Below, one piece after another: positions 1 through 10,576 of a DNA stretch of 64,000 nt. Under the pieces are notes generated by a model, which was not told the origin of the DNA, did not search any database, and saw nothing but the letters and a program-made list of their open reading frames with translations. A program made the translations under genes and the position numbers. The DNA is taken from the NCBI RefSeq assembly GCF_021582895.2, contig NZ_CP091139.2:62001-126000 (forward strand), given 5' to 3'. The stretch comes from Microbacterium elymi (GTDB lineage Bacteria; Actinomycetota; Actinomycetes; Actinomycetales; Microbacteriaceae). Each line of letters opens with the position of its first letter. Position 1 is the first letter of the stretch.

Positions 1-1
1 G

Positions 2-266
2 ACCCTCACCGAGGCCGACTACGTCTTCCTGCTGGATCCCTGGTGGAACCCGGCCGCCGAGGCGCAGGCGGTGGACCGCACGCACCGGATCGGGCAGACC
101 CGCAACGTGTTCGTGTACAAGATGATCGCGGCGGGGACGATCGAGGAGAAGGTGGTCGCCCTGCAGCGAGCGCAAGGCGCGCCTGTTCCGGTCGGTGATG
201 GATGACGGAGACGCCTTCGCGCAGACCCTGAGCGCCGACGACATCCGCGGTCTGTTCGAATCCTGA
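2..266 (+). CDS. SNF2/RAD54-family helicase, C-terminal fragment cut by window start
   Basis: About 87 codons of a Swi2/Snf2 DNA-translocase run in from the left edge. The block [20 protein letters not shown] is the classic end of the helicase C lobe; the DRTHRIGQ arginines belong to motif VI and contact ATP. After IEEKVVALQ the frame breaks near 175 (GCAGC region with an extra G); removing one base gives QRKARLF and an acidic tail ending LFES, as in bacterial SNF2 proteins. These proteins remodel protein-DNA complexes; the substrate cannot be told from this piece. Everything upstream lies outside the window. Confidence 0.85.
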
Positions 267-281
267 GCAGCGAGCGCCGCG

Positions 282-287
282 TAGACT
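282..287 (+). promoter_or_regulatory. -10 box (TAGACT) for the MBL/Rieske gene
   Basis: TAGACT fits the actinobacterial TANNNT -10 pattern and recurs in front of many genes here. Transcription would start near 294, leaving a leader of about 22 nt with an AGGAGG ribosome site at 304-309 before the ATG at 316. Confidence 0.45.
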
Positions 288-315
288 TTCACGGCGACGA
301 CCCAGGAGGAGTGTC

Positions 316-1890
316 ATGCGGATCACCGGCCTCGGCCATGCCGGCATGTTCATCGAGACAGCCGGCGGAAGCATCATCTGCGACCCGGTGCTCGGCCCCA
401 GCTTCTACGGCTCGTGGTTCCCGTTCCCCGACAACCGCGGGCTCGAATGGGAGCGCTTCGGACAGGCCGACTTCCTGTACATCTCGCATCGGCACCGCGA
501 TCACTTCGATCCGCGGCTGCTGCAGACGTACATCCGCAAGGACATCCCGGTGCTCCTGCCGGACTACCCGACCGACGACCTCGAGGACGACATCCGCGCC
601 CTCGGCTACACGAACATCGTCTACACGCAGGCCGGCGTGCCCCTGCGGTTCGGCGAGCTGAATCTGATGGTCACCCCGCTGCGCGCGCCCAGCGACGGCC
701 CGATCGGCGACTCGTCGCTGTCGCTCGATGACGGCACCGCCAGCATCCTGAACCAGAACGACTCGCACCCGCTCGACCTCGAGAAGCTGCTGAGCTTCAG
801 CAAGCCCGACGCGTACTTCACCCAGACCTCCGGAGCGATCTGGTGGCCGATGGTCTACGACCTGCCGCTTCAGGCCAAGCAGAACTTCGCGCAACTCAAG
901 CGCGATGCGCAGAACAAGCGCGCGATGTACTACATCGACAAGGTCGACGCGGAGCATGTGTTCCCGATGGCGGGCCCGCCGATGTTCCTGCGCGACGAGC
1001 TGTTCCGCTTCAACGGCTGGGGGAGCGAGGACGACTCGATCTTCACCGACCAGGCGCAGTTCCTCGAGCACATGCGCGAGCAGCGTCCGCAGCAGAAGGG
1101 GCATCTGTTCGTCCCGGGCACCCAGGTCGACCTGGACCACGGCGATATCGCGGTCACCCAGACGCTGTACACGGATGCCGAGATCGAGCGGATCTTCTCG
1201 GACAAGTGGGGCTACCTCGCCGAGCAGCGCGCGGGACGCCAGCAGGAGCTGCGCGACGAGCAGGCCTCCCGGGCCGCCGTGCTCGCTCCGACCGAGATGC
1301 TCGCCGCGCTGAAGGAGTGGTGGGAGCCGCTGCTGCGCAAGTCCCGCACGATCCGGCTCGGCGTCGGCGGACCGGTGCGGATGACCATCGGCGAGCTGGA
1401 CCTGGTGGTCGACTTCCCCCGCGCGAAGGTGCGCGAGTACGCCGGCGAGGACTGCGAGTTCTGGTACACGATCGGCGCCGACCTGGTCTCGACCAACATC
1501 CGCGATCACGAGATCGACTGGTCGAACTCGATCTTCCTGTCGATGCAGTTCAGCGCCGGTCGCAAGGGCAAGTTCAACGAGTTCATCTACACGTTCTTCA
1601 AGTGCCTCTCGGCCGACCGCATCGAATATGTGGAGAACTGGTACTCCGAGCAGACCGACACCAGCGAGGACGTGCAGCTGGGCGACTGGGTGGTGCAGCG
1701 TCGCTGCCCGCACCTGCGCGCGGACCTGTCCAAGACCGGGAAGATCGAGGACGGGGTCCTGACCTGCAGCATGCACGACTGGAAGTGGGACCTGGCCAGC
1801 GGCCGCTGCCTGACCACCCAGGGGCATCCCATCCGGTCTCGCGACGTCGAGGACGAGCTGGGCCGCGAAGCGACGGTGCCCGCCGGCTGA
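316..1890 (+). CDS. Metallo-beta-lactamase fold protein with C-terminal Rieske [2Fe-2S] domain
   Basis: A 524-residue protein with an N-terminal MBL-fold hydrolase (about 1-250; metal motif H58-R-H60-R-D62-H63) and a C-terminal Rieske domain with ligands C464-P-H466 and C484-S-M-H487. The middle (about 260-450) has no motif I can name. This order, UlaG-like hydrolase followed by Rieske, resembles the CMP-N-acetylneuraminate hydroxylase-like family found in bacteria, where the MBL-like part holds a metal centre and the Rieske cluster donates electrons; bacterial members are mostly uncharacterised. No signal peptide, so cytoplasmic. ATG 316 is supported by AGGAGG seven bases upstream. The frame is intact. 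Family call firm, substrate unknown. Confidence 0.85.
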   Translation: MRITGLGHAGMFIETAGGSIICDPVLGPSFYGSWFPFPDNRGLEWERFGQADFLYISHRHRDHFDPRLLQTYIRKDIPVLLPDYPTDDLEDDIRALGYTNIVYTQAGVPLRFGELNLMVTPLRAPSDGPIGDSSLSLDDGTASILNQNDSHPLDLEKLLSFSKPDAYFTQTSGAIWWPMVYDLPLQAKQNFAQLKRDAQNKRAMYYIDKVDAEHVFPMAGPPMFLRDELFRFNGWGSEDDSIFTDQAQFLEHMREQRPQQKGHLFVPGTQVDLDHGDIAVTQTLYTDAEIERIFSDKWGYLAEQRAGRQQELRDEQASRAAVLAPTEMLAALKEWWEPLLRKSRTIRLGVGGPVRMTIGELDLVVDFPRAKVREYAGEDCEFWYTIGADLVSTNIRDHEIDWSNSIFLSMQFSAGRKGKFNEFIYTFFKCLSADRIEYVENWYSEQTDTSEDVQLGDWVVQRRCPHLRADLSKTGKIEDGVLTCSMHDWKWDLASGRCLTTQGHPIRSRDVEDELGREATVPAG

Positions 1891-1895
1891 GCCGA

Positions 1896-1901
1896 TAGAC
1901 T
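1896..1901 (+). promoter_or_regulatory. -10 box (TAGACT) of the pyr operon
   Basis: TAGACT six bases past the stop of the preceding gene; initiation near 1908 would put the PyrR RNA element at the very 5' end of the pyr mRNA. Confidence 0.5.
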
Positions 1902-1916
1902 CGGATCACCCGGCAA

Positions 1917-1949
1917 CCTTTAACCCCGTCCCGTGAGGCGGAGAAGGGA
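1917..1949 (+). promoter_or_regulatory. PyrR-binding RNA element overlapping the pyrR ribosome site
   Basis: The stretch from CCTTTAA (1917-1923) through CCCGTGAGGCGGAGAAGGGA (1930-1949) matches the PyrR-binding loop of Gram-positive pyr leaders (family pattern CCTTTAA...AGTCC-GAGAGGCT-GAGAAGG). CCTT at 1917-1920 can pair with AAGG at 1944-1947 to close the stem. No terminator follows; instead the 3' arm GAGAAGGGAG is the Shine-Dalgarno region for ATG 1956. That arrangement, known from mycobacteria, implies that UMP-bound PyrR blocks translation initiation rather than causing attenuation. The match is seen directly; the mechanism is inferred. Confidence 0.85.
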
Positions 1950-1955
1950 GCGACG

Positions 1956-2501
1956 ATGAGCACGCGCACCGTGCCTCCTCGCGTCGTTTTGCAGAGTGCC
2001 GACATCAGACGCGCACTGACTCGGATCTCGCACGAGATCCTGGAGTCGAACAAGGGCGCACAGGACCTCGTCATCCTCGGCATCCCCACCCGCGGCGTCA
2101 CGCTCGCCGAGCGCATCGCGACCCTCGTGGGCGAGGTGGGCGGGGTGGCGGTCCCGGTGGGATCCGTGGATGTCACGATGTACCGCGACGATCTGCACCG
2201 GCATCCCACCCGCGCCCCGCAGCGCACGCAGATCCCGCCCGGGGGCCTGGACGGACGCACGGTCGTGCTCGTGGACGACGTGCTGTTCTCCGGACGCACC
2301 ATCCGCGCCGCCCTGGACGCCGTCGGCGACATCGGGCGCCCCGCCGCCGTGCGCCTGGCGATCCTGGTCGACCGCGGGCACCGCGAGCTGCCCATCCGAC
2401 CCGACTTCGTCGGCAAGAACCTGCCCAGCGCGCGGGACGAGCGGGTCAACGTCCGGCTCGTCGAGATCGACGGCGCCGAGGAGGTGACGATCGGATCATG
2501 A
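1956..2501 (+). CDS. pyrR: Bifunctional pyr operon regulator / uracil phosphoribosyltransferase PyrR
   Basis: 181 residues, usual PyrR length. The PRPP-binding signature [17 protein letters not shown] (about 106-122) and the basic RNA-facing face typical of the family are present. In the presence of UMP, PyrR binds the leader element just upstream and lowers pyr expression; it also has weak UPRTase activity. It is the first gene of the operon and its TGA overlaps the pyrB ATG (ATGA at 2498-2501), so translation is coupled. ATG 1956 sits six bases after the GAGAAGGGAG ribosome site. No frame problem. Confidence 0.95.
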   Translation: MSTRTVPPRVVLQSADIRRALTRISHEILESNKGAQDLVILGIPTRGVTLAERIATLVGEVGGVAVPVGSVDVTMYRDDLHRHPTRAPQRTQIPPGGLDGRTVVLVDDVLFSGRTIRAALDAVGDIGRPAAVRLAILVDRGHRELPIRPDFVGKNLPSARDERVNVRLVEIDGAEEVTIGS

Positions 2502-3487
2502 GGCATCTGCTGGACACCAAGACGCTCAGCAGGTCCGACGCGCTGCGCATCCTCGACGTCGCCGAGGACATGGCCGACACCCAGCAGCGCGAGGTCAAGA
2601 AGCTGCCGACCCTGCGCGGCAAGACCGTCGTCAACCTCTTCTTCGAGGACTCCACCCGCACCCGCATCTCGTTCGAGGCCGCCGCCAAGCGGCTCTCCGC
2701 GGACGTCATCAACTTCTCCGCGAAGGGCTCCTCGGTCTCCAAGGGCGAGTCGCTGCAGGACACCGCGCAGACCCTCCAGGCGATGGCGGCGGATGCCGTC
2801 GTGGTCCGGCACGCCGGCTCGGGCGCACCGCGCACGCTGGCCACCAGCGGCTGGATCAGCGCCGGCGTGGTCAACGCCGGCGACGGGACGCACGAGCATC
2901 CCACGCAGGCGCTGCTGGATGCGTTCACCCTGCGCAAGCGCCGGCACGGCGCCGGCAGCCGGGGCCGCGACCTGGAGGGGATGCGCGTGACGATCGTCGG
3001 CGACATCCTGCACTCACGGGTCGCACGCTCGAACGTGTGGCCTGCGAACGCTGGGCGCCCAGGTGACGCTGGTGGCACCGCCCACCCTGATCCCGCAGGA
3101 TGTCTCGGCCTGGCCGGTCACGGTAGGCTACGACCTCGACGAGGCCGTGGCCGCGGCCCCGGACGCGCTGATGATGCTGCGCATCCAGGGCGAGCGCATG
3201 AATGCCGCATATTTCCCCACCGAACGGGAGTATTCCCGGCGATGGGGGCTGACTCCGGAGCGCTTCGAGGCGCTGCCGGAGGGTACGATGATCATGCATC
3301 CCGGGCCCATGAACCGGGGCTTGGAGATCTGCGCGCAAGCCGCCGACTCGCCCCGCTCGACCGTGCTCGACCAGGTGACCAACGGCGTGTCGGTGCGGAT
3401 GGCCGTGCTGTACCTGCTGCTGGCGGGGAGCGGGACGCGCCGCAGGACGCGCAACCGCGCACGGACGAGAAGGAGGACGCACGATGA
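2498..3487 (+). CDS. pyrB: Aspartate carbamoyltransferase, catalytic chain (two frame breaks)
   Basis: Condenses carbamoyl phosphate with aspartate, the second step of UMP synthesis. About 329 residues after repair. Seen in order: phosphate loop STRTRISFE (about 51-59), [20 protein letters not shown], and [14 protein letters not shown] near the C terminus. The frame breaks at about 3044 (GGCCTGCG for GGCTGCG, on a GCTGC motif) and is restored at about 3427, where a run of five G appears as four; the two shifts compensate. The stop overlaps the pyrC start (ATGA 3484-3487). No pyrI-type regulatory chain is nearby. Confidence 0.93.
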   Translation: MRHLLDTKTLSRSDALRILDVAEDMADTQQREVKKLPTLRGKTVVNLFFEDSTRTRISFEAAAKRLSADVINFSAKGSSVSKGESLQDTAQTLQAMAADAVVVRHAGSGAPRTLATSGWISAGVVNAGDGTHEHPTQALLDAFTLRKRRHGAGSRGRDLEGMRVTIVGDILHSRVARSNVWPANAGRPGDAGGTAHPDPAGCLGLAGHGRLRPRRGRGRGPGRADDAAHPGRAHECRIFPHRTGVFPAMGADSGALRGAAGGYDDHASRAHEPGLGDLRASRRLAPLDRARPGDQRRVGADGRAVPAAGGERDAPQDAQPRTDEKEDAR

Positions 3488-4797
3488 CCGAGGTCCTCCT
3501 GATCCGCGGCGCACGGATCGAGGGCGGCGAGACCGCCGACATCCTGATCGACGGTGCGCGCATCGCCGAGGTCGGCGTGGGGCTCACGCACGCCGGCGCC
3601 CGCGAGATCGACGCGGCGGGGCTGCTGGCACTGCCCGGCCTGGTCGATCTGCACACCCACCTGCGCGAACCCGGGTACGAGGCATCCGAGACGGTGCTCA
3701 CCGGGTCGAGGGCGGCCGCCGCGGGCGGCTATACCGCGATCTTCGCGATGCCCAACACCTCGCCGGTCGCCGACACCGCCGGCGTGGTCGAGCAGGAGCT
3801 GGCGCTCGGCGAGGCCGCCGGCCTGGTCACGGTGCAGCCGATCGGCGCGGTCACGGTGGGGCAGAACGGCGAGCGCCTCGCCGAGCTCGGCGCCATGGCC
3901 TCGTCCCGCGCCCGGGTCCGGGTGTTCAGCGACGACGGCTTCTGCGTCGCCGACCCGCTGATCATGCGCCGGGCCCTGGAGTACGTGAAGGCGTTCGACG
4001 GCGTCATCGCCCAGCACGCCCAGGACCCGCGCCTGACCGAGGGTGCCCAGATGAACGAGGGCACCGTCTCGGCGGAACTGGGCCTTGCCGGCTGGCCGGC
4101 GGTGGCCGAGGAGTCGATCATCGCCCGCGACGTGCTGCTGGCCGAGCACGTCGGCTCGCGCCTGCACGTGTGCCATCTGTCCACCGCCGGGTCGGTGGAC
4201 CTGATCCGGTGGGCGAAGAAGCGCGGCATCGCCGTGACCGCCGAGGTCACGCCGCACCACCTGCTGCTGACCGACGAGCTGGTCCGCGGCTATGACGCGC
4301 GGTACAAGGTCAACCCGCCGCTGCGCCGGGACGAGGACGTGCAGGCCGTGCGCGAGGGGCTGGCCGACGGCACGATCGACATCGTCGCCACCGACCACGC
4401 GCCGCATCCCGCCGAGGCCAAGGCGTGCGAGTGGCAGGCCGCCGCCAACGGGATGGTCGGATTGGAGTCGGCCCTGCGGGTCGTGCACAGCGCCATGGTC
4501 CAGACCGGGCTGCTGGACTGGCCGGACGTGGCCCGGGTGATGTCGCGCACGCCCGCGCGCATCGGGCGGCTCGCCGGACACGGACGGCCGATCGCGGCCG
4601 GCGAGCCGGCCGAGCTGACCCTGTACGACCCGGCCGCCGGCGGGGTCTTCACCGCATCCGACCTGCACGGGCGCAGCGACAACTCCCCGTACCTGGGACG
4701 GGAGCTGCCCGGTCGCGTCATGTGGACCGTCCACCGGGGCACCGCGACCATCGCGGACGGCATCGCGGTCGAGCCGACGGAATCGGTGCCGGCATGA
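3484..4797 (+). CDS. pyrC: Dihydroorotase
   Basis: 437 residues, intact. Cyclises carbamoyl aspartate to dihydroorotate. The N-terminal metal motif [10 protein letters not shown] (about 56-65) and the later [16 protein letters not shown] and ATDHAPHP blocks are those of the type I amidohydrolase-fold DHOase. Start ATG 3484 overlaps the pyrB stop; its own TGA overlaps the next ATG at 4794. The position between pyrB and carAB is normal for actinobacterial pyr operons. Confidence 0.95.
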   Translation: MTEVLLIRGARIEGGETADILIDGARIAEVGVGLTHAGAREIDAAGLLALPGLVDLHTHLREPGYEASETVLTGSRAAAAGGYTAIFAMPNTSPVADTAGVVEQELALGEAAGLVTVQPIGAVTVGQNGERLAELGAMASSRARVRVFSDDGFCVADPLIMRRALEYVKAFDGVIAQHAQDPRLTEGAQMNEGTVSAELGLAGWPAVAEESIIARDVLLAEHVGSRLHVCHLSTAGSVDLIRWAKKRGIAVTAEVTPHHLLLTDELVRGYDARYKVNPPLRRDEDVQAVREGLADGTIDIVATDHAPHPAEAKACEWQAAANGMVGLESALRVVHSAMVQTGLLDWPDVARVMSRTPARIGRLAGHGRPIAAGEPAELTLYDPAAGGVFTASDLHGRSDNSPYLGRELPGRVMWTVHRGTATIADGIAVEPTESVPA

Positions 4798-5301
4798 GCC
4801 GCGAGGGCGCGCTGCTGATCGTGGTCGCGATCGCCATCGTCGCGATCGGGCTGATGGCGTGGGGCTGGTGGCGACGTACGCGGCGCGACGCCGCGCTGAC
4901 CGCCCCGCACGACACGCTGCCCGCCGATGCGACGTTCGCCGCCTACAACGGCCTGTACGTGGCCACGACGGCGCACGACCAGCCTCTGGAACGCCTCGCG
5001 ATCCGCGGGCTCGGGCTTGCGCTCGAAGGCGGTGATCCGGGTCGGCGAGGCCGGCGTCGCGCTGGAGATGCCCGGGCAGGACACCATCGCGCTGTCCGCC
5101 GCGCGCCTGGTCGATGTCGGCCGGGCCACCGTCGCCATCGACCGCGTGGTCGAACATGACGGGCTGACCCGGCTGAGCTGGCGCACCGACGCCGGCCCGG
5201 TCGTGGACAGCTATCTGAGACCGCAGGACGCCTCCGCCACGGCGCTGACCGAGGCCATCCGCCCCCTGATCACGACTCCCGAGACAGGATCCGCCGCATG
5301 A
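4794..5301 (+). CDS. Small single-pass membrane protein of the pyr operon (one frame break)
   Basis: About 168 residues after repair. Residues about 6-24 ([20 protein letters not shown]) form one membrane helix, followed by a basic RRTRRD segment (inside) and a soluble domain of about 130 residues. At about 5030 GGGCTTGCGCTC should read GGGCTGCGCTC, giving [20 protein letters not shown]. Membrane proteins at this exact place, between pyrC and carA, are conserved in actinobacteria (often named transporter or PH-like domain proteins) but I know no demonstrated function. Overlaps pyrC by four bases and its TGA overlaps the carA ATG, so it is translated as part of the operon. Confidence 0.8.
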
Positions 5302-6451
5302 CACTGAACACCGACCCCGCCGTCCTCGTCCTCGAAGACGGCACCCGCCACCGCGGCCGCGCCTACGGCGCCCGTGGCACGACACTGGGCGAGGTGGTCT
5401 TCTCCACCGGCATGACCGGGTACCAGGAGACCCTCACGGACCCGTCCTACGCCGGCCAGATCGTGCTGCAGACCGCACCGCACATCGGCAACACCGGGAT
5501 GAACGACGAAGACCCCGAGTCCCGCCGAATCTGGGTCGCCGGGTACATCGTCCGCGACCCCTCCCGGGTGGTGTCCAACTGGCGCGCGACCACGTCCCTG
5601 GATGCGGCGCTGGAACAGGATGCCGTGGTCGGCATCAGCGGGGTGGACACCCGCGCGGTGACCCGCCACATCCGCTCCGCCGGCAGCATGCGCGGCGGGA
5701 TCTTCTCCGGGATGCTGCGGTCCTGGACGCGCAGGAGCAGCTGCGCATCGTCCGCGAGGCCCCCGCGATGGCCGGCCAGAACCTGTCCGCCGCGGTCTCG
5801 ATCACCGCCAGCGCGGTGACCGCCGCGCAGGGGGAGAAGATCGGCAACCTCGCCGTGCTCGACCTCGGGATCAAGCAGGCCACCGTCGACAACCTCGCCC
5901 GCCGCGGGTTCGAGGTGCACCTGCTCCCGCAGGACGCCACGTTCGAGGCGATCGCGGCCATCGACCCGGTCGGGGTGTTCTACTCCAACGGGCCCGGCGA
6001 CCCCGCGGCATCCGATGAGCACGTCGCCCTGCTGCGCGCCGTCCTCGACGACGGTCTGCCGTTCTTCGGCATCTGCTTCGGCAACCAGCTGCTCGGCCGC
6101 GCGCTCGGCTTCGGCACCTACAAGCTGCCGTTCGGCCACCGCGGCATCAACCAGCCGGTGCTGGACCGCCAGACCGGCCGGGTGGAGATCACCGCGCACA
6201 ACCACGGCTTCGCCGTCGACGTCCCCCGCGACGGGGCTGTGGACAGCCCGAACGGGTACGGCCGGGTCGAGGTCAGCCACATCGGGCTGAACGACGATGT
6301 GGTCGAGGGCCTGCGGGCCCTGGACATCCCCGCCTTCTCGGTGCAGTACCACCCCGAGGCGGCGGGCGGACCGCACGACGCCAACTATCTGTTCGACCGC
6401 TTCGCGGAGATGGTCACCGCGCACCTCGACTCGAAGAAGGACGCCCACTGA
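5298..6451 (+). CDS. carA: Carbamoyl-phosphate synthase small (glutaminase) subunit (one frame break)
   Basis: About 384 residues after repair. The C-terminal class I glutamine amidotransferase domain shows the nucleophile in [16 protein letters not shown] and the catalytic His/Glu in QYHPEA; the N-terminal half carries [18 protein letters not shown], typical of CarA. It supplies ammonia to CarB for carbamoyl phosphate used by PyrB and arginine synthesis. At about 5713 TCCGGGATGCTGCGG lacks one G (expected [13 protein letters not shown]). The stop shares ATGA-type overlap with carB (6448-6451 region). Confidence 0.94.
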
Positions 6452-9400
6452 TGCCCAAGCGCGACGACATCTCCTCCGTCCTGGTCATCGGCTCGGGTCC
6501 GATCGTGATCGGACAGGCCTGTGAGTTCGACTACTCCGGCACCCAGGCCTGCCGCGTGCTGCAGGCCGAGGGGGTGCGGGTGATCCTGGTCAACTCCAAC
6601 CCGGCCACGATCATGACCGACCCCGACTTCGCCGACGCCACCTACATCGAGCCGATCACCCCCGAGGTGATCGAGACGATCATCGCGAAGGAGCGGCCCG
6701 ACGCGATCCTGCCGACCCTGGGCGGGCAGACCGCGCTGAACGCCGCGATGGCCCTGTACGAGGCCGGCATCCTGGACAAGTACGACGTCGAGCTGATCGG
6801 CGCCCGCCCCGAAGCGATCGAGAAGGGCGAGAACCGACAGATCTTCAAGGAGCTCGTGCTGGAGTCGGGCGCGGATGTCGCCGCCTCGCGCATCTGCCAC
6901 ACCATGGACGAGGTGCTCGCCGGCGCGGCCGAGCTCGGCTACCCGCTCGTGGTGCGCCCGAGCTTCACCATGGGGGGCCTCGGGTCCGGGTTCGCCTACG
7001 ACGAGCGCGACCTGCGCCGGATCGCCGGAGCAGGGCTGCACGACTCGCCCACGCACGAGGTGCTCCTGGAGGAGTCGATCCTCGGGTGGAAGGAGTACGA
7101 GCTCGAGCTCATGCGCGACACCGCCGACAACACGGTCGTGGTCTGCTCGATCGAGAACGTCGACCCGGTCGGCGTGCACACCGGCGACTCGATCACGGTC
7201 GCCCCGGCGCTGACCCTCACCGACCGCGAGTTCCAGAAGCTGCGCGACATCGGGATCGACATCATCCGGCGGGTGGGGGTCGACACGGGGGGCTGCAACA
7301 TCCAGTTCGCCATCGACCCGGCCGACGGGCGGATCATCGTCATCGAGATGAACCCGCGCGTGTCGCGGTCCTCGGCGCTCGCGTCCAAGGCCACCGGGTT
7401 CCCGATCGCCAAGATCGCCGCGAAGCTCGCGATCGGCTACCGCCTGGACGAGATCCCCAACGACATCACCCGGGTGACGCCGGCCAGCTTCGAGCCCACG
7501 CTGGACTACGTGGTCGTGAAGGTGCCCCGGTTCAACTTCGAGAAGTTCCCGGCCGCCGACGCGACGCTGACGACCACCATGAAGTCGGTCGGCGAGGCGA
7601 TGGCGATCGGCCGCAACTACACCACCGCACTGCAGAAGGCGCTGCGATCGCTGGAGAAGCGGGGCTCCAGCTTCCACTGGGGCGACGAGCCGCGGTCGGT
7701 CTCCGAACTGCTGCAGATCGCGCGGACGCCCACCGACGGCCGGATCGTGGTCGTGCAGGCAGGCGCTGCGCAAGGGCGCGACGGTGGCGGAGGCGTTCGA
7801 GGCGACGCAGATCGACCCGTGGTTCCTCGACCAGATGGTGCTGATCAACGAGGTCGCCGCGCACGTCGCGGCGGCGGACGAGCTGGATGTCCAGACCCTG
7901 CGCATCGCGAAGGACCATGGGTTCAGCGACGCGCAGATCGGCGAGCTGCGCGGCGTGTCCGAGGCCGAGGTGCGCGGCGTCCGCCACGCGCTGGACGTGC
8001 GTCCCGTCTACAAGACCGTCGACACCTGCGCGGGCGAGTTCCCGGCGCTCACGCCCTACCACTACTCCAGCTACGACACCGAGACCGAGGTGGCGCCGTC
8101 CGAGCGGACGAAGGTCGTCATCATCGGCTCCGGCCCGAACCGCATCGGGCAGGGCGTCGAGTTCGACTACTCCTGCGTGCACGCCTCGTTCGCGCTGTCG
8201 GACGCCGGCTTCGAGACGATCATGGTCAACTGCAACCCCGAGACCGTCTCGACCGACTACGACACCAGCGACCGGCTGTACTTCGAGCCGCTGACGCTGG
8301 AGGACGTGCTCGAGGTGCTGCACGCCGAGTCCCGGTCCGGGACCATCCTCGGCGTCATCTGCCAGCTCGGCGGCCAGACGCCGCTGGGGCTGGCGCAGGG
8401 CATCGAGGACGCCGGCTACACGATCCTGGGCACCAGCCCGGCCGCGATCGACCTCGCCGAGGAGCGCGGGCTGTTCAGCGGCATCCTCGACGACGCCGGG
8501 CTGGTCGCGCCGCGCCACGGCACCGCGATCGACGTCGAGGGGGCGGTCGCCGTCGCCGAGGACATCGGGTACCCGGTGCTGGTGCGCCCGAGCTTCGTGC
8601 TCGGCGGGCGCGGCATGGAGATCGTCTACGACACCCCGAGCGTGCGCGACTACTTCGTGCGCATCGGCGAGGCCGCCATCATCGGAGAAGGCAAGCCGCT
8701 GCTGGTGGACCGCTTCCTGGACGACGCGGTCGAGATCGATGTGGACGCGCTCTACGACGGCGACGAGCTGTTCATCGGCGGGATCATGGAGCACCTGGAG
8801 GAGGCCGGCATCCACTCCGGCGACTCCAGCTGCGCCCTGCCGCCGATGAGCCTGGGCCGCACCGAGATCGAACGGGTCCGGCAGGCCACGCTCGGGATCG
8901 CCGCCGGGGTCGGGGTGCGCGGTCTGCTGAACGTGCAGTTCGCCGTCAGCGCCGGCGTGCTGTATGTGATCGAGGCGAATCCGCGCGCCAGCCGCACGGT
9001 TCCCTTCGTCTCCAAGGCGCTGGGCACCCCGCTGGCCAAGGCGGCGGCCCGCATCATGGCGGGCACCTCGATCGCGGGGCTGCGCGCCGAGGGCCTGCTG
9101 CCGGCATCCGGCGACGGGTCGACCGTGCCGATCACCGCACCGGTCGCGGTCAAGGAGGCCGTGCTGCCGTTCAAGCGGTTCCGCACCGCCGAGGGCAAGA
9201 CCGTCGATTCGGTGCTCGGCCCCGAGATGCGCTCGACCGGCGAGGTGATGGGTTTCGACCGCGACTTCCCGACCGCGTTCGCGAAGAGCCAGGCCGCGGC
9301 CTACGGCGGGATCCCGCGCAAGCGGGACGGTGTTCATCTCCGTCGCCGACTCGGACAAGCGGGCCGTGATCCTTCCCGCCCACCGGCTCGGCAGGCTCGG

Positions 9401-9746
9401 GTTCACCCTCACCGCCACCGAGGGCACCGCCGAGATCCTGCGCCGCAACGGGATCGCGGTCACCGAGGTGAACAAGTTCAGCCAGACCCAGGACACCGGC
9501 CAGCGCAATATCGTCGACCTGATCGACGAGGGCGAGATCGACATCGTCGTGAACACCCCGAGCGGCATGTCGGCGCGCGCCGACGGGTACGAGATCCGCG
9601 CCGCGGCGGTGGCCGCCGACAAGGCGCTGTTCACCACGATCGCGACCATCGGCGCCGCGGTCAGCGCGCTGGATGCGACCGGCGACGGATTCGAGGTGCG
9701 CAGCCTGCAGGAGTACGCCGCCGATCGGGCGGCGGTCCGGGCGTGA
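6451..9746 (+). CDS. carB: Carbamoyl-phosphate synthase large subunit (two frame breaks)
   Basis: About 1097 residues, full length once repaired. Two ATP-grasp halves are visible: the first with [20 protein letters not shown] near residue 14 and [20 protein letters not shown]; the second with [20 protein letters not shown] and [18 protein letters not shown]; an MGS-like allosteric domain follows ([17 protein letters not shown] onward). Breaks: about 7757 (GCAGGC for GCAGC, giving [15 protein letters not shown]) and about 9320 (CGCAAGCGGG for CGCAGCGGG, giving IPRSGTVFIS). Both lie on GCAGC. Two independent errors in an essential-pathway gene with otherwise perfect motifs argue against decay. 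Confidence 0.95.
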
Positions 9747-10576
9747 CCGGATTCGGCGAGCGCACCCGGGCGGCGATCGGTCGGTTCGGGCCGCTGTGCG
9801 TGGGCATCGACCCGCACCCCTCGCTGCTGTCCGCATGGGGACGGGACCAGACCGCCGCGGGAGCGCGGGACTTCGGTCTGCGGGTGGTGGATGCCGCGGC
9901 CGGCCGGGTCGGATTCGTGAAACCGCAGGTGTCGTTCTTCGAGCGGTACGGGTCGACCGGCTTCGCCGCGCTCGAAGACGTGCTGCACGCCGGCCGCGAG
10001 GCCGGGCTGGTCGTGATCGGCGACGCGAAGCGCGGCGACATCGGCTCGACCATGGACGCCTACGCGGACGCCTGGCTCACCCCGGGTGCGCCGCTGGAGG
10101 TCGACGCCGTGACGGCGAACCCGTTCCTGGGCGTGGAGACGCTGTCCGGCGCGTTCGCCCTGGCCGAGGCGGGTGACAAGGGGGTGCTGGTGCTGGCCGC
10201 CACCAGCAATCCGGACGCGTTCGGGCCGCAGCGCTCCCGCCGCGCGGACGGGCGGACCGTCTCGGGCGGGATCGTCGCCGAGGTGTCCGCCCGCAACGCG
10301 CAGCGCACGGCCGCGGGGGAGTGGGGCGACCTCGGCTTCGTGATCGGCGCGACCGTCGACTGGGACGACGCCGGGCTGGCCGTGCCCGCGCCGCTCGCGC
10401 CGATCCTGGCACCCGGGTTCGGCCATCAGGGTGTGGCGCCCGGCGACCTGGCGGGCCGCTTCGGCTCGGCGGCGTCGGCCGTCATCGCCAGCGAGAGCCG
10501 CAGTATCCTGAGCGTCGGCCCCGACGACCTGGCCGCCCATATCCGCACGCGCGCAGAGGAGTATCTCCGTGGTTGA
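9743..10576 (+). CDS. pyrF: Orotidine 5'-phosphate decarboxylase (type 2)
   Basis: 277 residues, intact. The active-site block [14 protein letters not shown] (about 93-106) with the catalytic Lys-Asp pair is diagnostic of the larger actinobacterial-type OMP decarboxylase that makes UMP. GTG 9743 overlaps the carB stop (GTGA). The last codons overlap the next start at 10569 by eight bases. With pyrD and pyrE absent, this operon covers four of the six UMP steps. Confidence 0.95.
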   Translation: MTGFGERTRAAIGRFGPLCVGIDPHPSLLSAWGRDQTAAGARDFGLRVVDAAAGRVGFVKPQVSFFERYGSTGFAALEDVLHAGREAGLVVIGDAKRGDIGSTMDAYADAWLTPGAPLEVDAVTANPFLGVETLSGAFALAEAGDKGVLVLAATSNPDAFGPQRSRRADGRTVSGGIVAEVSARNAQRTAAGEWGDLGFVIGATVDWDDAGLAVPAPLAPILAPGFGHQGVAPGDLAGRFGSAASAVIASESRSILSVGPDDLAAHIRTRAEEYLRG

